Program-made: the position numbers and the translations under genes | The notes under the pieces: model-generated | The model's database searches: none | What the model saw: the letters and a program-made list of their open reading frames with translations, nothing else | Told to the model about the DNA's origin: nothing | In this document: positions 35,542 to 44,592 of the stretch, one piece after another | Layout: each line of letters begins with the position of its first letter | How positions within the stretch are numbered: position 1 is the first letter of the stretch | Assembly: GCA_025356275.1 (NCBI GenBank) | Contig: JANXUK010000074.1 | Span: forward strand, 1 to 57,381 | Length of the DNA stretch: 57,381 nucleotides | Reading direction: 5' to 3' | From: Sphingomonadales bacterium | Lineage (GTDB): Bacteria > Pseudomonadota > Alphaproteobacteria > Sphingomonadales > Sphingomonadaceae

Positions 35542-36204
35542 TCAGCCGAAGTTCTTGTCCGCCACGAAGGGGTTGGTCGCGCGTTCGTGGCCAAAGGTGC
35601 TGGTCGGGCCGTGGCCGGGGATGAAGGTGATGTCATCGCCCAGCGGCCACAGCTTGCCGGTGATCGATGCGAGCAATTGCTGATGGTTGCCGCCTGGAAA
35701 ATCGCTGCGTCCGATCGAGCCTGCGAACAGCACGTCGCCGACCATCGCCACTTTTGAAGGCGCATGTACGAACACTACGTGGCCGGGCGTGTGGCCGGGG
35801 CAATGCACGACATCGAGCACCTGATTGCCGATGGTCACAGTGTCGCCATCGACGAGCCAGCGGTCGGGGGTGAAGCTCTCGCCCGGCAGGCCATAGCGGC
35901 GCGCGGGATCGTCGAGGCTCTCGATCCAGTAGAGGTCGGCCGCATGCGGCCCCTCGATCGGCACGCCCATCTCCCGCGCGAACACACCGGCGAGGCCGCA
36001 ATGGTCCATATGGCCGTGGGTCAGGATGATTTTCTCCAACGTAACCCCGGTTTTATCGAGCGCCAGCCGGAGCTTGTCCAGATCGCCGCCCGGATCGACA
36101 AACGCCCCGCGCATCGTCCGCGTGCACCATACAAGCGAGCAATTCTGCTCAAACGCGGTGACCGGGATGATCGCGGCGCGTAACGGAGGCACAGGCTGGG
36201 TCAT
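35542..36204 (-). CDS. MBL-fold hydrolase, GloB/YcbL type
   Basis: The 220-residue metallo-beta-lactamase-fold protein has the zinc motif THGHMDHCG near residue 70, followed by HCPGHTPGHV, GDVLFAGSIGRSDFPGG and a final GHGPTSTFGHE. These make it a glyoxalase-II-like hydrolase of the YcbL group, which cleaves S-lactoylglutathione or other thioesters. The ATG at 36204 (MTQPVPPLRAA) fits the family; the longer frame upstream does not. It converges on the GH3 gene and diverges from the thioredoxin-like gene. Confidence 0.9.
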   Translation of the reverse strand: MTQPVPPLRAAIIPVTAFEQNCSLVWCTRTMRGAFVDPGGDLDKLRLALDKTGVTLEKIILTHGHMDHCGLAGVFAREMGVPIEGPHAADLYWIESLDDPARRYGLPGESFTPDRWLVDGDTVTIGNQVLDVVHCPGHTPGHVVFVHAPSKVAMVGDVLFAGSIGRSDFPGGNHQQLLASITGKLWPLGDDITFIPGHGPTSTFGHERATNPFVADKNFG

Positions 36205-36379
36205 GGTGCGGCTCGGATGTTGCAGGGTCGCTGGCGGGCTAGCTTTGCCCGGGGCGGAATGCAATGCGGTGCGTGCGGAGATTGGGTTGCGCGTGGGGGG
36301 ATTGCTTTTTACGGTCGGCGCCCCAATGTCTGCGCTGGAACGAATTGGCGGGCAGACCGGCCCCGAACAGGATGGTTTT

Positions 36380-36889
36380 ATGCGCAAGGTTTTGATGATT
36401 GGGGCGGCGGTTCTGGTTTCGGGGACGGCCTCGGCTGCGCCGGCGCCGCATCTGGCCGAGACAAGCTTTGCGCAATTGGCCCAGCCGCTGCCGCTGCCCT
36501 ATGACGAGAGCGCCGATGCGCAGCGCGCGGTGGCTACGGCGCGGGCGCGGGCGATTGCCGAACGCAAGCTGCTGATCATCGACATGGGGGGCAATTGGTG
36601 CCTCGATTGCCGCATTCTGGCGGCGACGATGGCACTGCCCGATCTGGCGTCCTTTGTGCACGCGCATTTCGAGGTGGTGACGGTGGATGTCGGGCGCTTT
36701 ACCAAGAATATGGCGATCGCTGCGCAATATGGTGGGGTGCCGCCCAAGGGGGTGCCGGCGGTGATGGTGATCGCGCCGAAATCGGGCCGCTTGCTCAATC
36801 CCGGCAAGACCGAGGCTTTGTCCGATGCGCGGTCGCTCAATCCGCAGGCGCTGGCCGATTGGTTGGCCCATTGGACGCAGGTGCGATAA
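36380..36889 (+). CDS. Periplasmic thioredoxin-family protein
   Basis: This 169-residue exported thioredoxin-fold protein has a clear signal peptide (MRKVLMIGAAVLVSGTASAAP). The redox motif is WCLDC within LLIIDMGGNWCLDCRIL, and the cis-Pro loop is KGVPAVMVI. It resembles the DsbD-C/thiol:disulfide interchange type. A partner is not coded nearby. A CTAG-bounded mini-element lies 27 bp after its stop. Confidence 0.88.
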   Translation: MRKVLMIGAAVLVSGTASAAPAPHLAETSFAQLAQPLPLPYDESADAQRAVATARARAIAERKLLIIDMGGNWCLDCRILAATMALPDLASFVHAHFEVVTVDVGRFTKNMAIAAQYGGVPPKGVPAVMVIAPKSGRLLNPGKTEALSDARSLNPQALADWLAHWTQVR

Positions 36890-36915
36890 CGCGGACCCCG
36901 ATGCGATAACGCGGG

Positions 36916-36938
36916 CTAGTGGTTCGTTTCTCCACTAG
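36916..36938. repeat. Minimal CTAG-bounded element H
   Basis: Only 23 bp remain: CTAGTGG, a 9-base spacer (TTCGTTTCT) and CCACTAG. The left end CTAGTGGTTC matches element E, so this looks like an internal deletion form. The last CTAG contains the TAG stop of the S24 regulator on the minus strand, so the element defines that protein's C-terminus. Confidence 0.75.
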
Positions 36939-37597
36939 AGCCGGCCGCATTTCCACGCCACCCGGCCAATGATCACCAATTCGGCGGGGGGCAGGTCGAG
37001 CTTGGGATAGGCGGCATTGTCGCTGATCAACGTGACCCGGTCGGGCCGCGTCAGGTCCAGGCGTTTGACAAGCAACGCGTCGCCCAGGCGGACAACATGG
37101 ACGCCGTTTTGCCAGATGCGCGGCGTGCGATCGACGAGGATTTCGTCGCCGTCATAAAGCGTGTTTTGCATCGAATCGCCGCTGACCGCGATTGCCGAGA
37201 GCATTGCGGCATTGAGGCCCTGCGCGCGCAGCCAGCTGGCCGCGAAACGGAATGCGCCGATGGCGGCCTCCCCCCCCGCAACCGCGCCCGGCCCTGCCGA
37301 GGCGTCAATGTTGAGGCGGGGGATATCCAGCCATTGCGCCACGCGGGATTTTGCCGCAGTGGGCAGGTATTTATCCTCTGACCCACCCAGCGCCGCCTCG
37401 CTGACGCCGAAAAAGCGGGCGAGGGTCTGGCGATCCCCTTCCTCCAGTTTTCGCGGGCTCCCCTTGCGGACAAATTGTTGAAGATACGTCGTATTTCTGC
37501 CAATCAATGCCGATAAGGACGACAGGCTTGCCCCGCGATCGCTGGCCAGCTGCATCAGGTAATGGCGGGGATCAGACGGCTCCATGCTTCGTTTCAT
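36935..37597 (-). CDS. HTH-S24 (LexA/CI-like) transcriptional regulator
   Basis: The 220-residue protein joins an N-terminal helix-turn-helix (about residues 20-65, SLSSLSALIGRNTTYLQQFVRKG) to a C-terminal S24 peptidase fold. The likely catalytic serine is in AVSGDSMQNTL and the lysine in DALLVKRLDL. A possible self-cleavage Ala-Gly occurs in DASAGPGA. Proteins of this type are repressors, some inactivated by RecA-dependent self-cleavage. Its stop codon is part of repeat element H. The divergent small genes at 37685 and 37863, across an 87-bp gap with a palindrome, are probable targets. Met5 is an alternative start. Confidence 0.88.
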   Translation of the reverse strand: MKRSMEPSDPRHYLMQLASDRGASLSSLSALIGRNTTYLQQFVRKGSPRKLEEGDRQTLARFFGVSEAALGGSEDKYLPTAAKSRVAQWLDIPRLNIDASAGPGAVAGGEAAIGAFRFAASWLRAQGLNAAMLSAIAVSGDSMQNTLYDGDEILVDRTPRIWQNGVHVVRLGDALLVKRLDLTRPDRVTLISDNAAYPKLDLPPAELVIIGRVAWKCGRL

Positions 37598-37601
37598 ACC
37601 A

Positions 37602-37615
37602 TAGGATTTTTCCTA
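37602..37615. promoter_or_regulatory. Candidate operator in the divergent regulator promoter
   Basis: TAGGA-TTTT-TCCTA forms an inverted repeat four bases upstream of the S24 regulator start, with a further TAGGAA copy at 37621-37626. The gap is AT-rich relative to its surroundings. A regulator site is inferred from position and symmetry only. Confidence 0.4.
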
Positions 37616-37684
37616 GACAAGTAGGAAATAATATGGAACGAATCAGGAACACCAAATGGTGATTCTCAAAGCCGGGGGGCCACG

Positions 37685-37873
37685 ATGCTGCTGCGCAAGA
37701 TCGAACATTTTCTCAAGGCCTCGGGCATGCCGTGGACCAAATTCGGCCGGCTGGTCGCGCATGATCCGCGTCTGGTCGGGGATATGCGCAATGGCCGCCA
37801 GCCCGGAGAGCCGCTGGTGCGGCGTATCGAAGCCTTCATCACCGCCTATCCGGAGAATCAGCATGCTGTGTGA
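37685..37873 (+). CDS. Small basic hypothetical protein divergent from the S24 regulator
   Basis: The 62-residue product (MLLRKIEHFLKASGMPWTKFGRL) has a helix-turn-helix-like layout: a first helix, GMPWTKFGRLVAHDPRLVGDMRNGR as a turn and recognition-like helix, and a final helix. It is similar in feel to small phage-type DNA-binding proteins. The ATG follows GGGGGG. Its last codons overlap the next gene by 11 bp. The role is unknown; context with a repressor suggests control or a Cro-like function. Confidence 0.65.
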   Translation: MLLRKIEHFLKASGMPWTKFGRLVAHDPRLVGDMRNGRQPGEPLVRRIEAFITAYPENQHAV

Positions 37874-38270
37874 CGTTCCTTTCGAGGTCAAGAAGGCCGA
37901 GCCCGCGCTGTTTGCCGCGCCCGCCTATGCCGGCCCTGCCCCGCGCCGCGCCGCACCGCGCCATCCGGGAACACAGTTGGTGCGCGCGGTGATGCAGCTG
38001 GCTGGCGGGCAGGCCGAAATACTGCGCCATGCCGAGCGACCCTGGGCAAGCGTGACCTTCTCAGGCGCGCGCCACACACTGGTCCTGCGCTTTGCCGGCG
38101 CAGAGGGTTGCGCGGCGGGGGAGGCGTTTGTCGCCGCGCTGGCCGACCACGAGTTCACGCTGCGCGGGCAATTGGTGGCCGATGCGGCGGTGACAGCGGT
38201 GGTGCATGACCTGCTGCCCGAACCATGCATGGTGGTCGATGCGGAGTTGTTGTTGCTGGAGGAGGCGTGA
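37863..38270 (+). CDS. Hypothetical 135-aa protein overlapping the small HTH-like gene
   Basis: The protein of 135 residues has a Pro/Ala/Arg-rich stretch (PAYAGPAPRRAAPRHPG), then a folded part with TFSGARHTLVLRFAG and DHEFTLRGQLVADAAV. No catalytic motif or known domain is seen. The ATG at 37863 overlaps the previous gene's end, so coupled translation is likely. It is the second gene of the set divergent from the S24 regulator. Confidence 0.6.
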   Translation: MLCDVPFEVKKAEPALFAAPAYAGPAPRRAAPRHPGTQLVRAVMQLAGGQAEILRHAERPWASVTFSGARHTLVLRFAGAEGCAAGEAFVAALADHEFTLRGQLVADAAVTAVVHDLLPEPCMVVDAELLLLEEA

Positions 38271-38323
38271 GGCCGTTGCTTTGTTCGGCGTGAGCGTTAC
38301 CCTGCTGAGCCGGGGAGAACGAT

Positions 38324-39034
38324 ATGCGGCGGGTGATGGTCGGGGCGTTGACGGTGTTGCTGGCGATGCCCGTGCCAGCCCTTGCGCAAAATGAGGGCGC
38401 GGCCGAGATCATCGTCACCGCCCAGCGCCGGGCAAGCGAGGATTATGCGCCGACCATGCCCGCCGTTGGCCTGCGACGTAGCGCCGATTTCGCGGTGCAG
38501 GAGGTCACGATATCGGGCGACACCCGCGATGCCGAGCGCCGTGCGTCCGAGATCTATGAGATGGTGCGCGGCGCGATTCTGGCCGCGCCGGCGCATGGCA
38601 TCGTCCTGGCCTATGGCAGCAGCGTGCTGACCAAGCTGACGCTGGACAATTATCGCGCGCTGGCGCTGGCCAAGGACAATCGGCCCGACAGTTCCAAGAT
38701 CATGTTTCTGGCCAAGGCGCGGCTGGGCGCGGGCACCGATCTGCGCGATGCTCAGGCGCGGATCACGAGCTATATCAAAACGGTGACGCCGGTCGGCCGG
38801 GCGCAGATCGAGACGAGCGATGATCTTACCCTGTCAGTCGTGGCGCCCGATCAGTATCGCGGCGCGATTATCGATGCGGTGAGCAAAGATGCGCGAGCCG
38901 TCGCGGCGCAGGTTGGCGATGGCTATGGCGTGCAGATCGACGGGCTGAACCAGCCGGTCGAATGGGCGCGCGCGGGGCTGGGCGAGGTGCTGCTGTACAT
39001 CCCCTATCGGCTAACGATCTTGCCCCGTAAGTAG
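38324..39034 (+). CDS. Exported hypothetical protein with TonB-box-like start
   Basis: The 236-residue protein has a clean signal peptide (MRRVMVGALTVLLAMPVPALAQ). Just after it lies EIIVTAQRR, a motif usually seen at the N-terminus of sphingomonad TonB-dependent receptors. The remaining 200 residues are a soluble alpha/beta domain with no receptor barrel and no recognised family. It may be a periplasmic protein that shares the motif by descent or chance. GGGGAG precedes the ATG, and it is 53 bp downstream of the 135-aa gene. Confidence 0.65.
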   Translation: MRRVMVGALTVLLAMPVPALAQNEGAAEIIVTAQRRASEDYAPTMPAVGLRRSADFAVQEVTISGDTRDAERRASEIYEMVRGAILAAPAHGIVLAYGSSVLTKLTLDNYRALALAKDNRPDSSKIMFLAKARLGAGTDLRDAQARITSYIKTVTPVGRAQIETSDDLTLSVVAPDQYRGAIIDAVSKDARAVAAQVGDGYGVQIDGLNQPVEWARAGLGEVLLYIPYRLTILPRK

Positions 39035-39059
39035 CCGCGATTGTGGCGCCGACCTGATC

Positions 39060-40577
39060 TCAGCTAAGTTTCCAGTCCCAGCCGAGCGGGTCGCCGTCCA
39101 TTACCTCGACGCCTTGCGCGGTTAGGTGGGCGCGCAGGGCGTCGGATTTGGCGAAGTCCCTGGCGGCGCGGGCCTCCTTGCGTTGGGCGAGGGTGGCTTC
39201 GATTTCGGCCTCGGTGATGGCCGCGGATTTGGGGCGGAGGCGGAGGTCGGCGCGGGTCAGGGCGAGGAGGTTGAGGCCGAGGACGGAGTCCATTGTGGCC
39301 AGCAGCGATAGCTGCATAGATTCCCCGATGCCAATGTTACCGAAATTAGCGATGACCTGCTCAACCACTGTCAACGCCAAGGCTGTGTTCAGATCGTCCG
39401 CTATCGCCTGTTGAAACGTGTGGAAATAGGCGGCGGACATCGGAGGTTGCGGAGGTAGCGCAACCGTAAACGCTTCAATATCCCGTCCGCCAAGTCCTAG
39501 CTTCAGTTTCTCCACCGCCATCACCAATCGCTTCAACCGCGTCAACGCCGCCCCGAGCCCCTCCCAACTAAACTCCAGTTCGCTGCGGTAATGCGCCTGT
39601 AGGCACAGCATGCGGTACGCCATCGGGTGATAGCCGCGATCGATCAGCAATTGCAGACGCAGGAATTCGCCGCTGGATTTGCTCATTTTGCCGGAGCGCC
39701 CCTCTTCCGCTCTGGCCACCAGAAAATTGTTGTGCATCCATAGTTTCGCGCCCGAATGCTGCGCACAATCCAGCCCGCCATGGGTGTGGTCGAACCCCTG
39801 CAAAGCCTGGTTTTGCGCGATCTCATTGGGGTGGTGGATTTCGCGGTGGTCGATACCGCCGGTGTGGATATCGAACGGCAGGCCGAGCAAAGCCGCGCTC
39901 ATTACCGAGCATTCGAGGTGCCAGCCGGGCGCCCCCCTGCCCCATGGCGAATCCCACTCCATCTGGCGCGTTTCGCCCGGCGGCGTGCGGCGCCAGATCG
40001 CGAAATCGGCGGGGTGGCGCTTGCCCTCGACCGCCTCGATCCGGCCTTCTCCCTCATCGGTCGCGGCGCGGGCGAGGCGTCCGTAATCGGCCACGGTGCC
40101 GGTGTCGAAATAAAGTCCGCCGGGCAATTCATAGCAATGCTGCGCAGCAATCTGCTCCGCCGCCGCGATCATCTGGGGCACGAAAGCGCTGGCGATCGAC
40201 CACTCAGCCGGCGGGCGGATGTTGAGCGCGGCGATGTCGGCCCAGAACGCCTCGGTGTAATGCTGCGCAATATCCCAGATCGAGCGGGCGGCGGCGGCGG
40301 CGGCCTGCTCCAGCTTGTCCTCCCCGGCATCGGCATCATCGGTGAGGTGGCCGACATCGGTGATGTTGATGATATGGGTCAGCCTATAACCGTTGTAGGT
40401 CAGCGTGCGGCCCAGAATATCGGCAAAGACATAGGCGCGCATATTGCCGATATGCGGGTAATTATAGACCGTGGGGCCGCAGGTATAAACGCGCGCCTCA
40501 CCGGGGTGGACCGGCGTGAACGGCTCGAGCGCGCGGGTGAGGCTGTTGAACAGGTTGAGAGGCGCGGGCGTGGTCAT
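39060..40577 (-). CDS. cysS: Cysteinyl-tRNA synthetase
   Basis: CysRS charges tRNA-Cys. The 505-residue class I enzyme has the zinc and HIGH region YTCGPTVYNYPHIGNMRAYVF near residue 31 and GAPGWHLECSVMS. The zinc ligands are in GIDHREIHHPNEIAQ, and the KMSKS loop is GKMSKSSGEF. The C-terminal anticodon-binding helix bundle is present. Some local DNA (39300-39500) is less GC-rich than usual for the window. It converges on the exported protein at 38324 and diverges from the small gene at 40706. Confidence 0.96.
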   Translation of the reverse strand: MTTPAPLNLFNSLTRALEPFTPVHPGEARVYTCGPTVYNYPHIGNMRAYVFADILGRTLTYNGYRLTHIINITDVGHLTDDADAGEDKLEQAAAAAARSIWDIAQHYTEAFWADIAALNIRPPAEWSIASAFVPQMIAAAEQIAAQHCYELPGGLYFDTGTVADYGRLARAATDEGEGRIEAVEGKRHPADFAIWRRTPPGETRQMEWDSPWGRGAPGWHLECSVMSAALLGLPFDIHTGGIDHREIHHPNEIAQNQALQGFDHTHGGLDCAQHSGAKLWMHNNFLVARAEEGRSGKMSKSSGEFLRLQLLIDRGYHPMAYRMLCLQAHYRSELEFSWEGLGAALTRLKRLVMAVEKLKLGLGGRDIEAFTVALPPQPPMSAAYFHTFQQAIADDLNTALALTVVEQVIANFGNIGIGESMQLSLLATMDSVLGLNLLALTRADLRLRPKSAAITEAEIEATLAQRKEARAARDFAKSDALRAHLTAQGVEVMDGDPLGWDWKLS

Positions 40578-40705
40578 GCCCGCAGCGGTTGGCGCGGGAT
40601 GGGGGAAAGGTCAAGCGGGGGCGGGTTGATCCTCGCGTCGACCGAGAAAGGATGCCAGACCGCAGGCCGCACATTTGCCGATTCGTATTCTGCAAAGGGG
40701 GACGC

Positions 40706-41101
40706 ATGAAAGCGCTGCTACCGTTATCGTTGGTTGCTGGATTTGCACTCTCGGCCGAGGCTCCGCCACCGCGTGAGACCGGGCTCAACATCCCGACCGC
40801 GCAATCGATGCCAATACTTGCAGCATGCATCAAAAAAAGGCTTGGATCGTTCACTCAGGCCGAGTTGCCGAACGGAGGCCTTTCCATACGATTTGGCGAG
40901 GCACGGTCCCTTTTCATACATTACCAGCCTACGCTTTATTTCGATATCAGCGAAGTCGATGGAAATCGGCAAATCAACGTCCGTTACCGTCATCCGATGT
41001 CAAAGGGTAACGCAGCTAAAATGCTTAGAATGATCGGCAGAAAGTGCTTTCCCTACGAGCTGGAGGCGGCAGGCGGCGGTGTATTGCTCGGTGCCGGCTG
41101 A
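40706..41101 (+). CDS. Secreted hypothetical protein, 131 aa
   Basis: No family is recognised. The product has a signal peptide (MKALLPLSLVAGFALSAEA), then about 110 residues with two cysteines (ILAACIKKRLG, GRKCFPYE) that could pair. AAGGGGG lies just upstream of the ATG. Base composition is lower in GC than the backbone. Its last 49 bp overlap the convergent gene at 41053, and the C-terminal GGGVLLGAG tail is coded in that overlap. Confidence 0.6.
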   Translation: MKALLPLSLVAGFALSAEAPPPRETGLNIPTAQSMPILAACIKKRLGSFTQAELPNGGLSIRFGEARSLFIHYQPTLYFDISEVDGNRQINVRYRHPMSKGNAAKMLRMIGRKCFPYELEAAGGGVLLGAG

Positions 41102-41958
41102 GGTGTTGAAGGCGCTGGCGATATAGGTGTGATGCCCGAGCCCGCTTCCGGCGGTTTGATACGCGGGCGATTTCCCAAGGCAGCCGATGTAAACGCTGGC
41201 GGCCGGTTTTTACCCTGCTCAGTCATCCGAAACGTGAACGGATAGTCCGTTCCGTTGAAATGCATGGTGAGAGTGACATCATAAGGCAGTTTGGCACCGG
41301 ATGGTTTTTCGATGACCACTTCGCCACCGTAACTGTTATCAGGATCAATGGTTGTTGTTTGTACGACATCTGTTGCCAAGGTGCCTAGGGTGTAGTCCAG
41401 CCGGTTTTGGATACCGACAATGCCAGCGGTTCCCGCCGCAACTGCGGCGCTAGCGCCCAATACGCCGATACTGTTGTCCCGGTAACTCGATGACCAGAAA
41501 TACGTCCCATTCGGCGTGCGGATGTTACCGTAGGACTGATTGGAGGTATACGCCGTGGAGGCTGCGGCAGCGGCGACACCCGCCAAAAGGGCCATTCCCA
41601 CCGCAGACCATGCCGCGCGGCTCTTCGCCCGTCTCTGCAACTCCTCGCGGCTCAGGACGGGGGTCGGTTTTCCATCGACAGTCGCGGTGATATCCTCAAT
41701 CCCAAAGTTGGTAGAATTGTCACCCTTGTTGTAGACCGCAACACCAAAAGTAGCGTGATTGTGATCCAGAGGCAGCGGAGTAATCGTGATCGACCCAGAT
41801 GGGGTTTCTATATTCAACGTGGGTATGCCCGTGCGATATCGGATGGTCTCCGATCCGACCTGCACTGGGTACAGAATCAAGTCAGCGGCGGAGGCTTCGG
41901 TCACAAGCGACATGCTTAAGACCACGGCAAGAATATGCTTAATAATTCCTCCTTCCAA
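41053..41958 (-). CDS. Exported hypothetical protein with proline-rich tail
   Basis: The roughly 300-residue product has a signal-like start (KHILAVVLSMSLVTEASA), a beta-rich domain, a central hydrophobic Ala/Gly segment (WSAVGMALLAGVAAAAAS) and a Pro/Ser-rich tail (PSTPQPAPSNTPPP). No family is recognised. No ATG begins the frame. TTG at 41958 opens it, but AAGGAGG sits only four bases before ATT at 41943, which would give a typical start (M)KHIL. GTG at 41925 is a third option. GC content here is well below the backbone, suggesting acquired DNA together with the gene at 40706. Confidence 0.55.
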   Translation of the reverse strand: MEGGIIKHILAVVLSMSLVTEASAADLILYPVQVGSETIRYRTGIPTLNIETPSGSITITPLPLDHNHATFGVAVYNKGDNSTNFGIEDITATVDGKPTPVLSREELQRRAKSRAAWSAVGMALLAGVAAAAASTAYTSNQSYGNIRTPNGTYFWSSSYRDNSIGVLGASAAVAAGTAGIVGIQNRLDYTLGTLATDVVQTTTIDPDNSYGGEVVIEKPSGAKLPYDVTLTMHFNGTDYPFTFRMTEQGKNRPPAFTSAALGNRPRIKPPEAGSGITPISPAPSTPQPAPSNTPPPAASSS

Positions 41959-42004
41959 TACGTTCGATTCTCAATCCGCTAGATTAAAAACCTGAAATTA
42001 TAAA

Positions 42005-43858
42005 TCACCCATCTTCAAACAACCCCGCCAATTGCTCAATCATCGTGCCGCCCAATTGTTCGACATCCATGATCGTTACCGCGCGCCGGTAGTAACGCGT
42101 AACATCATGGCCGATACCGATCGCCACCAATTGCACGGGCGATTGCCTCTCGATCCCGTCGATCACGCGGCGCAGGTGTGCCTCCAGATAGCCGGCGGTG
42201 TTGACGCTCAGCGTCGAATCGTCGACCGGGGCGCCGTCCGAGATGACCATCAGGATGCGGCGGTCCTCATGGCGGGCCAGCAGGCGGGAATGCGCCCAGA
42301 GCAGCGCCTCGCCGTCGATGTTTTCCTTGAGCAGTCCCTCGCGCATCATCAGGCCAAGGTTTTTGCGCGCGCGCCGGTACGGGTCCTCGGCGCGTTTGTA
42401 GATGATGTGGCGCAGGTCGTTGAGCCGCCCCGGGTGGGCCGGTTTGCCGCTGCCCAGCCAGGCCTCGCGCGACTGGCCGCCCTTCCACTGGCGGGTGGTG
42501 AAGCCGAGGATCTCGGTGCGCACGCCGCAGCGTTCCAGCGTGCGGGCCAGCACATCGGCGCTGATCGCCGCGATGCTGATCGGGCGGCCGCGCATTGATC
42601 CCGAATTGTCGATCAGCAGGGTAACGACGGTATCCTTGAACTCCACCTCGCGCTCGATCTTGTAGGACAGCGCATGCCCCGGCTGGACCACCACGCGGGC
42701 CAGCCGCGCGGCATCGAGCATGCCCTCCTCCTGGTCGAAATCCCAGCTGCGGTTCTGCTGCGCCAGCAGGCGCCGTTGCAACCGGTTGGCCAGCTTGGTG
42801 ACGATACCTTGCAGGCCCTTCAATTGCGCATCGAGATAGGCGCGCAACCGGGTCAGCTCCTCCTCGTCGCACAGGTCGCTGGCGGCTATGGTTTCGTCGT
42901 ATTTGTTGGTGTGGATCTTGTAGTCAAAGCCGCCCAGCGCATCGTTCCACGGGCGGTTGGGGCGGACCGGCAGCATGCCATCCTCGCCGTCGTCGCTGGC
43001 GTCGGCGTCGCCGTCATCGTCGCTGAGGTCGGATTCGGTTTCGCTGTCGCCCTCTTCGTCGCCCTCGCCGGCTTCGGTGGCGATTTCGGAGGGCTGCGGC
43101 TCCTCATCCTGATTCTCGCCATCCTCCCCGTCGGGGGTTTCCGCCTCGCCGTCGGGCGCTTCGGAATCCTCAGGCGGGATGTCGAGCTGTTCCATGCGGG
43201 TGAGGTCAAGGTGCTGGAGCAGATCGAGCATCCGGCTCTGGAATGCCTTCTGGTTGCCGAGGGCGCGCGCCATAGCTGCGAAATCCTTGGCGCCGCGACC
43301 CTCGATCCAGCCGCGCACCTGATCGACCCCGGCCCGCGCCGCCTGCGGCACCGCGTCGCCGGCCAGATGCTCACGCAACAACAGCGCCAGCGCGACGGGC
43401 ATCGGCACTTCGTCGGGCGTGGCGGCGCGGGTGATCGGGTCCGCCGTCAGCCGCCGATCGAGCGCGGCGGTCAGATTGTCGCGCATCCCGCCATAGGCAT
43501 TGGCCCCCAAAGCCTCATAGCGCACCTGCTCGATCGCGTCATAGCAGGCGCGCGCTATCGGCTCGGCGGGGGTGTGGCGGGCGTGGAGCGCAGGATTGTG
43601 ATGACGCAGCCGCAGCGCGAAACTGTCGGCATGGCCGCGCGCCTCGGCGGCGGCGGCAAGCGGCAGGCTGCGCGCGGGCATCGGCACACGCAGGCTGGTC
43701 CCCGCCAGCGCCGGGGCATCGGCGGTCCACGCAACCTCCAGCTCCGGCTGGCGCGCGATGGCGCGCGCGGTGCCGGTCAGAACGGTCTTGAAACGGTCGA
43801 GAGGGGATTCGTCGGGCAAGGCCAGCGGCTTTAGATGCTTTGGCCGGTCTTGGCCCAA
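42005..43858 (-). CDS. cobT: Cobaltochelatase subunit CobT
   Basis: CobT is part of the aerobic CobNST cobalt chelatase, where CobS and CobT form the AAA+/chaperone complex. The 617-residue protein has an N-terminal domain, an acidic low-complexity linker at about 225-290 rich in Asp/Glu, and a C-terminal von Willebrand A domain. The MIDAS motif DNSGSM appears in [17 protein letters not shown]. No cobS, cobN or other cobalamin gene is nearby, although cobS is often adjacent. The start overlaps the transaldolase end by 28 bp. Confidence 0.93.
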   Translation of the reverse strand: MGQDRPKHLKPLALPDESPLDRFKTVLTGTARAIARQPELEVAWTADAPALAGTSLRVPMPARSLPLAAAAEARGHADSFALRLRHHNPALHARHTPAEPIARACYDAIEQVRYEALGANAYGGMRDNLTAALDRRLTADPITRAATPDEVPMPVALALLLREHLAGDAVPQAARAGVDQVRGWIEGRGAKDFAAMARALGNQKAFQSRMLDLLQHLDLTRMEQLDIPPEDSEAPDGEAETPDGEDGENQDEEPQPSEIATEAGEGDEEGDSETESDLSDDDGDADASDDGEDGMLPVRPNRPWNDALGGFDYKIHTNKYDETIAASDLCDEEELTRLRAYLDAQLKGLQGIVTKLANRLQRRLLAQQNRSWDFDQEEGMLDAARLARVVVQPGHALSYKIEREVEFKDTVVTLLIDNSGSMRGRPISIAAISADVLARTLERCGVRTEILGFTTRQWKGGQSREAWLGSGKPAHPGRLNDLRHIIYKRAEDPYRRARKNLGLMMREGLLKENIDGEALLWAHSRLLARHEDRRILMVISDGAPVDDSTLSVNTAGYLEAHLRRVIDGIERQSPVQLVAIGIGHDVTRYYRRAVTIMDVEQLGGTMIEQLAGLFEDG

Positions 43859-44481
43859 TCGGCCATGAAGCCTTCGATGCCCTTGTCGGTCAGGACGTGT
43901 TTGAACAGCCCCTTGATGACGGCGGGGGGCGCAGTCATCACGTCGGCGCCGATGCGGGCGCTTTCCAGCACATGGATGCCGTGGCGGACGCTGGCGACCA
44001 GAATCTCGGTCGGAAAGGCGTAATTGTCATAGATCAGGCGGATGTCGCGGATCAGCTCCATGCCGTCGAAGCCATTGTCATCGTGCCGGCCGACGAAGGG
44101 CGAGATGAAGCTGGCCCCCGCCTTGGCCGCCAGCAACGCCTGATTGGCCGAGAAGCACAGCGTCACATTGACCATCGTGCCCTCCCCCGTCAGCGCCTTG
44201 CAGGTTTTGAGCCCATCGATGGTCAGCGGCACCTTGATGCACACATTCGTCGCGATCTTGCGCAGGATTTCGGCCTCGCGCATCATACCGGGGTGATCGA
44301 GCGCGACGACCTCGGCGCTGACCGGGCCGGCGACCAGCCCGCAGATTTCGCGCGTGACCTCTAGAAAATCGCGCCCCGATTTGGCGATCAGCGTCGGATT
44401 GGTGGTCACTCCGTCAAGCAGGCCGGTGGCGGCCAGATCGGCAATTTCGGCGGTGTCGGCGGTGTCGACAAAGAATTTCAT
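43831..44481 (-). CDS. Transaldolase / fructose-6-phosphate aldolase (TalC type)
   Basis: The 216-residue short-form transaldolase begins [13 protein letters not shown] and shows [11 protein letters not shown], the Schiff-base lysine in [30 protein letters not shown] and [24 protein letters not shown]. This family is either transaldolase subfamily 3 or fructose-6-phosphate aldolase; the two cannot be separated by eye. It overlaps cobT by 28 bp on the same strand and is divergent from priA. Confidence 0.93.
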   Translation of the reverse strand: MKFFVDTADTAEIADLAATGLLDGVTTNPTLIAKSGRDFLEVTREICGLVAGPVSAEVVALDHPGMMREAEILRKIATNVCIKVPLTIDGLKTCKALTGEGTMVNVTLCFSANQALLAAKAGASFISPFVGRHDDNGFDGMELIRDIRLIYDNYAFPTEILVASVRHGIHVLESARIGADVMTAPPAVIKGLFKHVLTDKGIEGFMADWAKTGQSI

Positions 44482-44592
44482 ATTGAGTTTCCTGAAGGGT
44501 GGGGGCGAATCCAGCCCCGCCTATAGGCATGCCGGGCCTTTTCCCCAAGCCCCTCCCTCGCCATCGGCGCGTCGGCACCATATAGGGCGGCG

